64,000 nucleotides of DNA from JACTOJ01 sp032335695 (GTDB lineage: Bacteria; Bacillota; Clostridia; Clostridiales; Clostridiaceae): NCBI RefSeq assembly GCF_032335695.1, contig NZ_JACTOJ010000010.1, positions 62,001 to 126,000 of the forward strand, written 5' to 3'. This document shows, piece by piece, positions 1 to 7,150 of the stretch (its first letter is position 1; each line of letters opens with the position of its first letter). The position numbers and the translations under genes were made by a program. A model generated the notes under the pieces. That model was given only the letters and a program-made list of their open reading frames with translations. It did no database searches and had not been told where the DNA came from.

Positions 1-56
1 AATCTATTATGTATGGTTTTATTTGTATTGAAGTATCCTTTTTTTATATTAATGTC

Positions 57-1274
57 TTAGGAATTAATACCACTCATTATGGCATTAATTATTCCTTGTT
101 GAGTTATAGCATAAGTAGATCTGTTAAACAATCCAAAACCATATTGTCCATTATATCCATTATCCCAGTATACTGGTACGGATTTATACTTTTTAGCTGT
201 AGAACACACTGCTTTTGCAAATGCAGCACGATAAGTATTATTAGTTGAATCAGCACTCGTTTTATCTACTGCTCCATATTCTCCAATTACTACAGGATAT
301 CCTTGGGCTACGAATTTATTATACATTGACTGAAATTCTGAATTCAAATAATCTTCTTGTCCCCAAGTAGATTTCTTTGAACTATTAGTAGCAGTTGCTC
401 CCCATTGCGTTATTGTGCCAGATTGATCACCACAAAAATCCCATGGAGAGTAATAGTGAGCCGATATCATTATTCTTTTTTCTGAACTTGGTATTGTACT
501 TGATCTATAATTATCTGTAGGGAGAACAAAGCCATAATTTCCAGCTGTATAATCTATATTGGTGTTCCAGCCAGGAATTAAAAGCCATCTTGCACTATTG
601 TTACCACCTGTTTGCCTTACAGTGTCAACAAAAATTTGATTATAGGCATTTATATTTGAATAGTAGGTAGTATTAGGTGTGCCGTAAGTACCATCAAATT
701 CTTCATTCATAGATTCAAATATTAAATGCTCATCATAATTTATAAATTGGTTTGCTATTTGCTGCCAAACTTTTTGATATTTTGCTTTAATGGTAGTTTG
801 GTCATTCGAATTACATAATAACCATGAGCCACTAACTGAAGTATATCCATCTCCGTGTATATTGATAATTACATATAGACCTTGGCTGTATGCGTAGTCA
901 ACAACTCCCTTTATTCTGGAGAGCCAAGAAGCATCTATAGTATAATTTGGAGCATTTCCTATTTTATTTAAGTATGACACAGGAATACGTATAGTTTTAA
1001 AACCTGCTGCTTTTACTTTTTGGATTAAAGCCTGTGTAACCGTAGGATTGCCCCAGGCAGTTTCGCTGGGTACACCATTAGAATTAGCTTCAAGCTGATT
1101 TCCTAAATTCCATCCAGCACCCATGTCAGAAACTATTTGTGTAGCATTTAATTGATTGAAATCACTTGTTAGTGAAGAGGAAGCTAAAACCGCAGAACTC
1201 CAGCCAGAGAGGATAGTTGTAAGTGAAAACATCATAGTAACAAGAAAAATTTTAATTGATTTAATTCTTGGCAT
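57..1274 (-). CDS. Secreted GH5 endoglucanase (cellulase)
   Basis: Secreted glycoside hydrolase family 5 enzyme, probably cutting beta-1,4-glucan outside the cell. Residues 1 to about 31 form a signal peptide (lysines, hydrophobic core, then AVLA before SSS). The GH5 barrel follows: RIPVSY near residue 95, NIHGDGY, the acid/base Glu191 in FESMNEEF and the nucleophile Glu332 in VVIGEYGAV. At 405 residues it is a catalytic domain without a dockerin or visible carbohydrate-binding module, so it is not obviously cellulosomal. I place the start at 1274 because AAAGGATG lies 7 bases upstream. An in-frame ATG six codons earlier (1292) has no ribosome binding site. The gene stands alone, with over 600 bases of upstream non-coding DNA. 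GH5 is clear; the substrate (cellulose, lichenan or mannan) is inferred. Confidence 0.9.
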   Translation of the reverse strand: MPRIKSIKIFLVTMMFSLTTILSGWSSAVLASSSLTSDFNQLNATQIVSDMGAGWNLGNQLEANSNGVPSETAWGNPTVTQALIQKVKAAGFKTIRIPVSYLNKIGNAPNYTIDASWLSRIKGVVDYAYSQGLYVIINIHGDGYTSVSGSWLLCNSNDQTTIKAKYQKVWQQIANQFINYDEHLIFESMNEEFDGTYGTPNTTYYSNINAYNQIFVDTVRQTGGNNSARWLLIPGWNTNIDYTAGNYGFVLPTDNYRSSTIPSSEKRIMISAHYYSPWDFCGDQSGTITQWGATATNSSKKSTWGQEDYLNSEFQSMYNKFVAQGYPVVIGEYGAVDKTSADSTNNTYRAAFAKAVCSTAKKYKSVPVYWDNGYNGQYGFGLFNRSTYAITQQGIINAIMSGINS

Positions 1275-1444
1275 TATAAAACATCCTTTCATAATTCATT
1301 TTCATTTAAATTTTCTACACAGTACTGGTTGAGCTTTTTTAGATTTAAATTTGAAGTTTTGTTATAAAGTGTATGATTTGGTAATCGTTAAGTTAGAATG
1401 ATTTAATAATCACCTCCTTTAGATACAACTATTTAACAAAAATA

Positions 1445-1486
1445 AGGCTATATTTTAAGAGAATGCTGATAAAGGTTTTGATTGCC
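1445..1486 (-). repeat. Dispersed ~60-bp repeat, copy D (partial)
   Basis: This 42-base stretch matches the reverse complement of the repeat copy at 43853-43911 at about 34 of 42 positions, beginning with the same AGGCTAT end. The other end of the element is not recognisable here. It lies in the upstream region of the GH5 gene. It is read as one of five copies of a short mobile or terminal-repeat element seen in this window. Confidence 0.55.
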
Positions 1487-1617
1487 TAGGTATGGTTTCT
1501 TTCATACTACATAGAAGAAACTTTAAGGGTTGCTTTGTTATAATTGGCTACCAATCATAATGAGCCATCCTCGGTGATAAAATGGCTTTGCATGTCCTAT
1601 TTTGGAGCATAAAAGAT

Positions 1618-1657
1618 ATTACTTGAGATAGATAGTATCTTTATCCTCTAAAGTAAT
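1618..1657 (-). promoter_or_regulatory. Hairpin in the long leader of the GH5 gene
   Basis: ATTACTT (1618-1624) and AAGTAAT (1651-1657) are perfect inverted repeats. Immediately inside, GAGATA pairs with TATCCTC apart from one bulged base, giving a stem of about 13 bp. Read on the minus strand this lies about 350 bases upstream of the GH5 start. It is followed by a stretch with further short complementary segments, including GCCAT/ATGGC around 1565-1590 and GTTTCTT/AAGAAAC around 1497-1530. The region looks like a folded 5' leader, but I cannot assign it to a known riboswitch class. Confidence 0.35.
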
Positions 1658-1694
1658 CGGTTACAGCAAAGTATAAAAGGTGAAGTTATTTAAT

Positions 1695-1733
1695 ACATTA
1701 TAGTCTAATAATACAATTATTGTACTATAATGT
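1695..1733. repeat. 39-bp imperfect palindrome
   Basis: ACATTATAGT (1695-1704) is matched by its exact reverse complement at 1724-1733. Inside, AATAAT (1707-1712) pairs with ATTATT (1716-1721) around a three-base loop, so almost the whole segment folds back on itself. No T-tract follows on either strand, so it is not a typical terminator. It sits between the divergent GH5 gene and the membrane-protein gene at 1948. An operator or a bidirectional structural element is possible. Confidence 0.5.
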
Positions 1734-1947
1734 AAAATGTCAAAAATAAGCAAAATACAAAATGTAAGTTGAAATACTTACATTAATCCTAAAAATATCT
1801 ACGATAGACAATATAGCTTCTATTATTACATAGATTAATTATATTTATTTTAGGATGTGGGTTAATAAATTAGATATTTTATGCGATTTGAAGTATAATT
1901 TATATGTTTGGATATGTTTAATAAATTAGAGAAGATAGGAGGATATT

Positions 1948-3465
1948 ATGAACAAAAATAAAAAAAGTAAAAGAAAATTATTCCTATCAATGCTGACTAA
2001 TCCAGTATTTATTTTAGTGTACGTTATAGCGTTTTACGAATTAGATATCTTGTGCCGAGTTGGAAGAAAAGATTATAATACTGTCATTTTACCTGTCTGT
2101 GCTGCATTTTTTTTAATATATCTAATCATTTTTATAATTAGAATTGTAAAAAATTTGCGTAATGGAAAAATAGATAAGGTAAGGGATGATTTAGAATCTG
2201 ATGAAGATCACAAAAGCGTTTATAAGACTTTGTGGTCTTGTATAGCTATAGTAATTATAGTGTTCATAACATTATTTTATGGAACTAGAATATATCATAG
2301 CTCACAGAAATATAATGGAAAGTTAGCTTGGTTTTTAAAGGATCTAGAAGATAAAAGAACTGTGACCTTTGTACATAATAATATCTATAATGATGGAATA
2401 GAAGGGATTTTTACTGATATTAAAAGTAAAATTACTATGCCTGAAAAATTATATATTTCCACAAATTTTGCCTTTAAATTTAACTCTAGCGGAACCATTA
2501 CTTCTTTAGATACATTTATTTATGGAAAAAATTCTAAGGGTAAAATGGAAAGCTTTTTAATTAGCTATGATAGCGTTAAGTCAAATAAGATAACTATATA
2601 TTTAAATGGTTATGCAAAACCTGACTATAGTGAAGATAAACTCTTAGAACCATTATTTAAAACCATGAAAGTTATTCCAATCAAGAAAACAATAAGCAAT
2701 TGGAAAGATCAGAAGGAATATGGGATTCTGTATTCTGGTAAACGAAGCTTTGGATATAGTACAACTGGGGTGGTTTATATTGATGGAAAGGGAAATACAA
2801 AACAAGCCTATCAAGCTAATTCAGAAATAATAGGGTATTTCGTATCAGTATATGTGCCAGGTAAAGAAAATGCATATACTCCTGTTAGATATAATTTTAC
2901 TGATGATTTAAATAATATCAAATCTGAAAATGAGAATAACAATATAAGCATTGGAACAGATGACAACAACAAGCCAGATGTAGCGGAACAATTCTATTTA
3001 TCTAAAAAAATAGGATATCGCTTAGAAGTCACCGCAGCTGCAGCAGGTAGCAGATCCTATTCATTAGCATCTACTTCCGATGGAGGGGCAACTTGGAAAA
3101 CTATAAATCAGGATCCTTTTTCAGGAAAGCTTGGAGTAGCAGCAGGAATAACTTTTTTGAATGATAAGCTCGGCTTTTTATGTTTATCCTATAGCGGAGG
3201 AAAGAGTGGTGAGTTGTATCGTACAGAAGATGGAGGACTGTCTTATAAAAAGCTAGATTTTCCAGCTGTAAAAGCTACATTAAAGGGAGGGGAAACTTAT
3301 AATCCTTTTGATTTACCTGAGATGCCTTATAATAAAAACGGAAATCTTAATGTCTTAGTTGGGCAAGGAGCTGATGGTGATTATAATGGTGGAAGTAAAG
3401 CGCTATATCAATCATCAGATGAAGGCAAAACCTGGCATTACGTTCAAGAAGTTGTAAAAAATTGA
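1948..3465 (+). CDS. Membrane protein with Asp-box (BNR-like) repeats
   Basis: Predicted 505-residue membrane protein of unknown function. Three hydrophobic segments lie at about residues 15-30, 43-65 and 93-112. A large domain of about 390 residues follows, probably outside the cell. Its C-terminal part carries three Asp-box-type motifs: SDGGATW near residue 378, EDGGLSY near 427 and SDEGKTW near 492. These are typical of sialidase/YCF48-like beta-propellers, where they are structural rather than catalytic. No catalytic residues could be assigned. An AGGAGG ribosome binding site precedes the ATG. The gene is followed 45 bases later by the small HTH gene, possibly in the same transcript. Confidence 0.7.
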   Translation: MNKNKKSKRKLFLSMLTNPVFILVYVIAFYELDILCRVGRKDYNTVILPVCAAFFLIYLIIFIIRIVKNLRNGKIDKVRDDLESDEDHKSVYKTLWSCIAIVIIVFITLFYGTRIYHSSQKYNGKLAWFLKDLEDKRTVTFVHNNIYNDGIEGIFTDIKSKITMPEKLYISTNFAFKFNSSGTITSLDTFIYGKNSKGKMESFLISYDSVKSNKITIYLNGYAKPDYSEDKLLEPLFKTMKVIPIKKTISNWKDQKEYGILYSGKRSFGYSTTGVVYIDGKGNTKQAYQANSEIIGYFVSVYVPGKENAYTPVRYNFTDDLNNIKSENENNNISIGTDDNNKPDVAEQFYLSKKIGYRLEVTAAAAGSRSYSLASTSDGGATWKTINQDPFSGKLGVAAGITFLNDKLGFLCLSYSGGKSGELYRTEDGGLSYKKLDFPAVKATLKGGETYNPFDLPEMPYNKNGNLNVLVGQGADGDYNGGSKALYQSSDEGKTWHYVQEVVKN

Positions 3466-3510
3466 TGCTGAATATTTTAGAAACATTTTTAAATTGAAAG
3501 GTTAGGTATC

Positions 3511-4008
3511 ATGGAAAATAATTTTTATACAATAGATAAGGTTGCAGAAATATTAGGAATGCACCATAAAACTATAAGAAAATTTATATCAGATGGAAAA
3601 CTTGAAGCCAGCAAGGTAGGAAAGCAGTGGCGAATATCAGAGCACGCATTAAGTGTATTTATGGAAAAAAATAGTCATGGAGTTAAAGAAGAAAAAGTTG
3701 AGGATGAGGAAAATATAGATTTTGTAACTACTGAAAAAATGGAACATGTTTCGAAGGAAAGGATTAATATATCAACCGTTATAGATTTAAAGGATGTAAA
3801 TAAGGATGAATATATGAGAATATCAAATACTCTCATAGCTGTAATGAATATTAATGATTCTAAAATGGATAAAGCCACACTTAATATGAAGTATCAGGAG
3901 AAAGAAAGCAGATTAAGAATAATGCTATGGGGAAATATGAAGTTTATACAAGATATGTTAAGTTCAATTTCAGTGCTCATAGAGAAAAAAGACCAAGAAG
4001 AATTATAG
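3511..4008 (+). CDS. Small HTH (excisionase-type) DNA-binding protein
   Basis: A 165-residue protein. Residues 5-50 form an excisionase/MerR-like winged helix: YTIDKVAEILGMHHKTIRKF, then a wing ending KVGKQWRI. An acidic, charged linker covers about 55-85. The C-terminal domain (about 85-160) has no family I recognise. No integrase or phage genes are nearby, so a role as recombination directionality factor is unlikely; a transcription regulator is the better guess. The gene lies 45 bases after the Asp-box membrane protein and ends just before a strong bidirectional terminator. Function is inferred from the HTH only. Confidence 0.7.
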   Translation: MENNFYTIDKVAEILGMHHKTIRKFISDGKLEASKVGKQWRISEHALSVFMEKNSHGVKEEKVEDEENIDFVTTEKMEHVSKERINISTVIDLKDVNKDEYMRISNTLIAVMNINDSKMDKATLNMKYQEKESRLRIMLWGNMKFIQDMLSSISVLIEKKDQEEL

Positions 4009-4024
4009 AATAGTTGATAAAAAA

Positions 4025-4053
4025 AGCCGCCTAGAAAGGCGACTTCTCTCTTT
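4025..4053. terminator. Bidirectional rho-independent terminator
   Basis: GCCGCC (4026-4031) pairs with GGCGAC (4038-4043) around a six-base loop. T-rich sequence follows on the plus strand, and an A-run before the stem becomes a T-run on the minus strand. It separates the convergent HTH gene and the rubredoxin-like gene. Confidence 0.85.
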
Positions 4054-4054
4054 T

Positions 4055-4390
4055 TTACCATTTTCCTAATTTCATGTGTCCAGCTAATTCAGTCTTACAT
4101 CTTTGTTTTATTGTCCAAGCTTCATTCTTTGCTTGATTAAAAGCAGCTACACATTTTGGATCTAGATTATCTTCTATTCCTTCTTCGCTTAAAGCTATTA
4201 TTTTTGAAGCTAAAGCTATTACTTCCATATGAATATCATTTGTTTTATTAGAACGATATATTTTTTCAGCATCTTCGCTGCTTAATTCCTCAAATTTATC
4301 TGCTCCAACTCCGCATTTAGGACATTTTTCTGGTGCTGCTTCTCCTTCGAATATGTAACCACAAACACTGCATTTAAATAATTTTTTCAT
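4055..4390 (-). CDS. Rubredoxin-like iron-binding protein
   Basis: A 111-residue protein. Residues 5-35 make a rubredoxin-type knuckle pair, CSVCGY and CPKCGVG, which would bind one iron. A helical tail of about 75 residues, with no family I can name, ends in HMKLGKW. Such proteins are common in anaerobes with rubrerythrin-type oxidative-stress or electron-transfer systems, but no partner is adjacent. The ATG at 4390 is chosen because GGAGAGGA precedes it; an upstream TTG at 4408 has no binding site. A good minus-strand promoter lies at 4541-4513. The iron-binding motif is clear; the role is inferred. Confidence 0.75.
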   Translation of the reverse strand: MKKLFKCSVCGYIFEGEAAPEKCPKCGVGADKFEELSSEDAEKIYRSNKTNDIHMEVIALASKIIALSEEGIEDNLDPKCVAAFNQAKNEAWTIKQRCKTELAGHMKLGKW

Positions 4391-4512
4391 TAAAATCCTC
4401 TCCTTCAATCATAAAATTGTTTTTTAAACTCTAATAAATTCATTATATGAGTAAAATAAAAATTGTGCTTTTCAATAATGCTTGTATTAATAATGTTCTT
4501 GTCTATATTTAT

Positions 4513-4541
4513 AATATAATACCAATAAAGGGAAAAGTCAA
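4513..4541 (-). promoter_or_regulatory. Promoter of the rubredoxin-like gene
   Basis: Read on the minus strand, TTGACT (4541-4536) is followed after 17 bases by TATATT (4518-4513). This places transcription start about 115 bases upstream of the ATG at 4390. Confidence 0.6.
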
Positions 4542-4552
4542 TATTTTTTATT

Positions 4553-4570
4553 AAATAATAATTATTATTT
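4553..4570. promoter_or_regulatory. 18-bp perfect AT palindrome beside the promoter
   Basis: AAATAATAATTATTATTT is a perfect palindrome, 12 bases upstream of the -35 of the rubredoxin-like gene. It resembles Fur/PerR-family boxes in composition, but AT palindromes are easy to find in such DNA. The assignment is a guess. Confidence 0.3.
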
Positions 4571-4637
4571 ACAAACTTTTATTTTTTAAAAACGGTAATG
4601 CAATATTACTTCAGTTTGGATATATTTTGTAGGACAT

Positions 4638-4684
4638 AGGCTAATTTTTAAAGATAATATCAACATTTTAAAACATAACATTAT
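4638..4684 (+). repeat. Dispersed ~60-bp repeat, copy E (degenerate)
   Basis: It starts AGGCTA and contains TATCAACATT followed by AAAACATAACA, matching the two ends of the copy at 43853-43911 with a shortened middle. It lies in the 370-base gap between the rubredoxin-like and DUF1003 genes. Apart from this copy, the palindrome and the promoter, that gap shows nothing I can identify. Confidence 0.4.
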
Positions 4685-4778
4685 ATTTTATACGTATTTA
4701 ATTATTGGCGAAATATTTTTGCTAATGAGTGGTAAAATATAGATAAGTACCCAATATTAAAGTTAGGAGTGATTATTT

Positions 4779-5336
4779 ATGGAAGAAAAAAATAAATTGC
4801 CTGATAAAGAGGAGCTGGTAAGAGAAATATTAGCCAAAGACCGGGATTTAAAAGGAAGTAATATTGATGAGGAACTAATACACGAACTTATTAGCGGAAA
4901 AGTTTCTAAAAATATCAATAAGACTCAAGATGATAACTTAACTGTTGGGCAAAGAACAGCAGATAAAATAGCAACCTTTGGAGGAAGCTGGATATTCATA
5001 ATTGGTTTTGTAGCAGTATTAATAATTTGGATTGCAATTAATACAGTTATATTGGCTACAAGGGCCTTTGATCCCTATCCTTTTGTTTTTTTAAATTTAA
5101 TGTTATCTTGTCTTGCGGCTATACAGGCTCCAATTATTATGATGTCACAGAATCGTCAATCAGAAAAGGATAGATTAACAGCTTCAAATGATTATCTTGT
5201 TAATTTAAAATCAGAAATAATAATAGAAGATCTTCACAATAAAATAGACTTGCTAATAGAAAGACAGGAAGAATATAGAATAAATCAAGAAGCTTTACTA
5301 AAAGAAATGGAAAGCTTAAGAAGTAATAGTAAATAG
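4779..5336 (+). CDS. DUF1003 family membrane protein
   Basis: A 185-residue protein of the DUF1003 family, whose function is not established. It has a charged N-terminal region (1-65) and the family hallmark GGSWIFIIGF leading into a first transmembrane helix (about 66-90). FDPYPFVFLNLMLS leads into a second helix (about 103-125), followed by MMSQNRQSEKDR and a charged, probably coiled-coil tail. A clear AGGAG ribosome binding site precedes the ATG. It is monocistronic or weakly coupled to the ABC exporter genes 92 bases downstream. Confidence 0.85.
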   Translation: MEEKNKLPDKEELVREILAKDRDLKGSNIDEELIHELISGKVSKNINKTQDDNLTVGQRTADKIATFGGSWIFIIGFVAVLIIWIAINTVILATRAFDPYPFVFLNLMLSCLAAIQAPIIMMSQNRQSEKDRLTASNDYLVNLKSEIIIEDLHNKIDLLIERQEEYRINQEALLKEMESLRSNSK

Positions 5337-5428
5337 CTGTAGGTTTGTATACATAAAATATAAGCTTTTGAGAAGGAAATGGATTTATAATATATAAGTA
5401 GCACCATAGTAAAGAGAGGAATTAAAAT

Positions 5429-7147
5429 ATGAACTTATATAGTAAATATTTCAACAAATACAAAGTGCCATTTCTAGTGGCTGTTTTTTGTGTGGCCTTC
5501 GAAGCAATCTGTGACTTGCTTGGTCCAACACTTATGTCAAATATTATTAATATGGGAATTGATAACAAATCACTTTCCAAGGTCTATTATTGGGGAACTC
5601 TTATGTTAATAGTAACTGCTGCAGGAGCAGGTTTCGCGGTTATACGTAATATTTTAGCAAGTAAAGTATCTCAGCGAGTGGGGGCAGATTTGAGATATGA
5701 TTTATTTGAAAAAATGATATACTTTTCAGAGGAAAGTACCGATAAAATTGAAAGCGGCTCTCTTATAACTCGTATGACAAATGATACATCACAAATTACA
5801 CAGTTTGTAAATGGAATTATGAGAATCTTTTTAAAAGCTCCTATCACCTGTGTTGGAAGCATTATACTTGCAAGTCTGCTCAATTTTAGATTAAGTATTA
5901 TCATTTATATAATTGTGGCAGCGGTGGCTGTGCTTATTGTAATTAGTATGAAGCTCAGCTATCCTCGATTTTATAAACTGCAGAAGGCTATGGATAAGGT
6001 AAATTCAGTGGTACAGGAATATCTTATAGGTGTTCGTCTAGTGAAAGCTTTTGGTACCTATGATAAGGAGACAGATAAATTTCAAGCAGCCAATATGAAT
6101 TTAATGAAAAAAGGCATATCTTCTCAAATTGTTATTACTTTAATATCCCCGCTTATAACACTTACTGTAGGAATAGGCACGGTAAGCGTTATTTTCTTGG
6201 GAAGCAGGATGTTTGTATCAAATCTAGCTAAACCTGGAGATATAACAGCATTTACAATATACATGGCACAAATACTTACATCTTTGATTATGATAACAAA
6301 CATATTTAACACTTTTGTAAGGACAAAAGCTTCTACAGCCCGCATTAAAGAAGTGTTTGACTGCAAGGCGGATTTCGACAATAAAGGTGAGAATAGAGAG
6401 CTAAACGGCTATATTGAATTTAAAAATGTGACCTTTGCATATCCTAATGGAAGTGGAGTTCCGGCAATAAATAATCTATCTTTTTCAATCAAGGATGGAC
6501 AAAGTTTAGCAATAATAGGTCCAACAGGCAGCGGTAAATCTACAATTGCTTGGCTACTTTTACGATTTTATGATGTAAACAGCGGTAAAATTCTAATTAA
6601 TGGTGATGATATTAAATCCCTTAGTGTTGATTCTGTGAGAAGAGATATTGCTATTGTACCTCAGGCACCTATGTTATTTTCGGGATCCATTGCAGAAAAT
6701 ATTAAATGGGGAAATAAAAAAGCTAGCAATGAAATGCTTCATGAAGCTGCAAATAAGGCAGAAGCAGGCTTTATTGAAAAGATGCAGGAAGGATATGAAA
6801 GCAGGCTAGGAAGTGCAGGAGTTAATGTATCAGGTGGACAAAAACAGCGAATTTCAATAGCCAGAGGTATAATAAAAAATTCATCTGTAATTATGTTAGA
6901 TGATGCTACAAGCGCTCTTGATGCGGTAACTGAAGCTAAAGTGATATCTAATTTAAATTCTAAATCTGAAAAACAGACTATAATTACTATTACTCAACGC
7001 TGCGGAACAGCTATGTTTGCAGATAAAATTCTAGTTATGGATAATGGAATAAATGTTGGGTTTGGTACTCATGATGAACTTATGAAAGATTGTGAAGTAT
7101 ATAGGGATATTTATAGGACGCAAATAGAAAGCAGTAAGGAGATGTAG
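5429..7147 (+). CDS. Heterodimeric ABC exporter, subunit with degenerate site
   Basis: A 572-residue half-transporter of the multidrug/lipid exporter type, with six transmembrane helices in residues 1-310 and a nucleotide-binding domain in about 325-565. Walker A is GPTGSGKST and the signature is VSGGQ. The Walker B region reads VIMLDDATS, with Asp in place of the catalytic Glu, and the switch histidine is replaced by Gln (TITQRC). It is therefore the non-catalytic partner of an asymmetric exporter. It sits 3 bases upstream of the second subunit gene, which carries the complementary motifs. The substrate is unknown; drug, lipid or peptide export is typical of the family (BmrC/BmrD, TM287/288). 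Confidence 0.9.
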   Translation: MNLYSKYFNKYKVPFLVAVFCVAFEAICDLLGPTLMSNIINMGIDNKSLSKVYYWGTLMLIVTAAGAGFAVIRNILASKVSQRVGADLRYDLFEKMIYFSEESTDKIESGSLITRMTNDTSQITQFVNGIMRIFLKAPITCVGSIILASLLNFRLSIIIYIIVAAVAVLIVISMKLSYPRFYKLQKAMDKVNSVVQEYLIGVRLVKAFGTYDKETDKFQAANMNLMKKGISSQIVITLISPLITLTVGIGTVSVIFLGSRMFVSNLAKPGDITAFTIYMAQILTSLIMITNIFNTFVRTKASTARIKEVFDCKADFDNKGENRELNGYIEFKNVTFAYPNGSGVPAINNLSFSIKDGQSLAIIGPTGSGKSTIAWLLLRFYDVNSGKILINGDDIKSLSVDSVRRDIAIVPQAPMLFSGSIAENIKWGNKKASNEMLHEAANKAEAGFIEKMQEGYESRLGSAGVNVSGGQKQRISIARGIIKNSSVIMLDDATSALDAVTEAKVISNLNSKSEKQTIITITQRCGTAMFADKILVMDNGINVGFGTHDELMKDCEVYRDIYRTQIESSKEM

Positions 7148-7150
7148 CAT

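Noticed and set aside
9..248. Small plus-strand frame at the left edge
   Set aside because: It lies antisense within the end of the GH5 gene, has no ribosome binding site and no family resemblance.
1560..1680. Possible c-di-GMP-I (GEMM) riboswitch on the minus strand
   Set aside because: Only a GCAAAGCC-like core matches. The GACGC spacing, the GAAA-capped first hairpin and the closing P1 helix are not present, so I did not name it.
3511..4008. Phage excisionase suggesting a prophage or integrative element
   Set aside because: Excisionase-type HTH folds are common in ordinary regulators, and no integrase, attachment repeats or phage genes are nearby.
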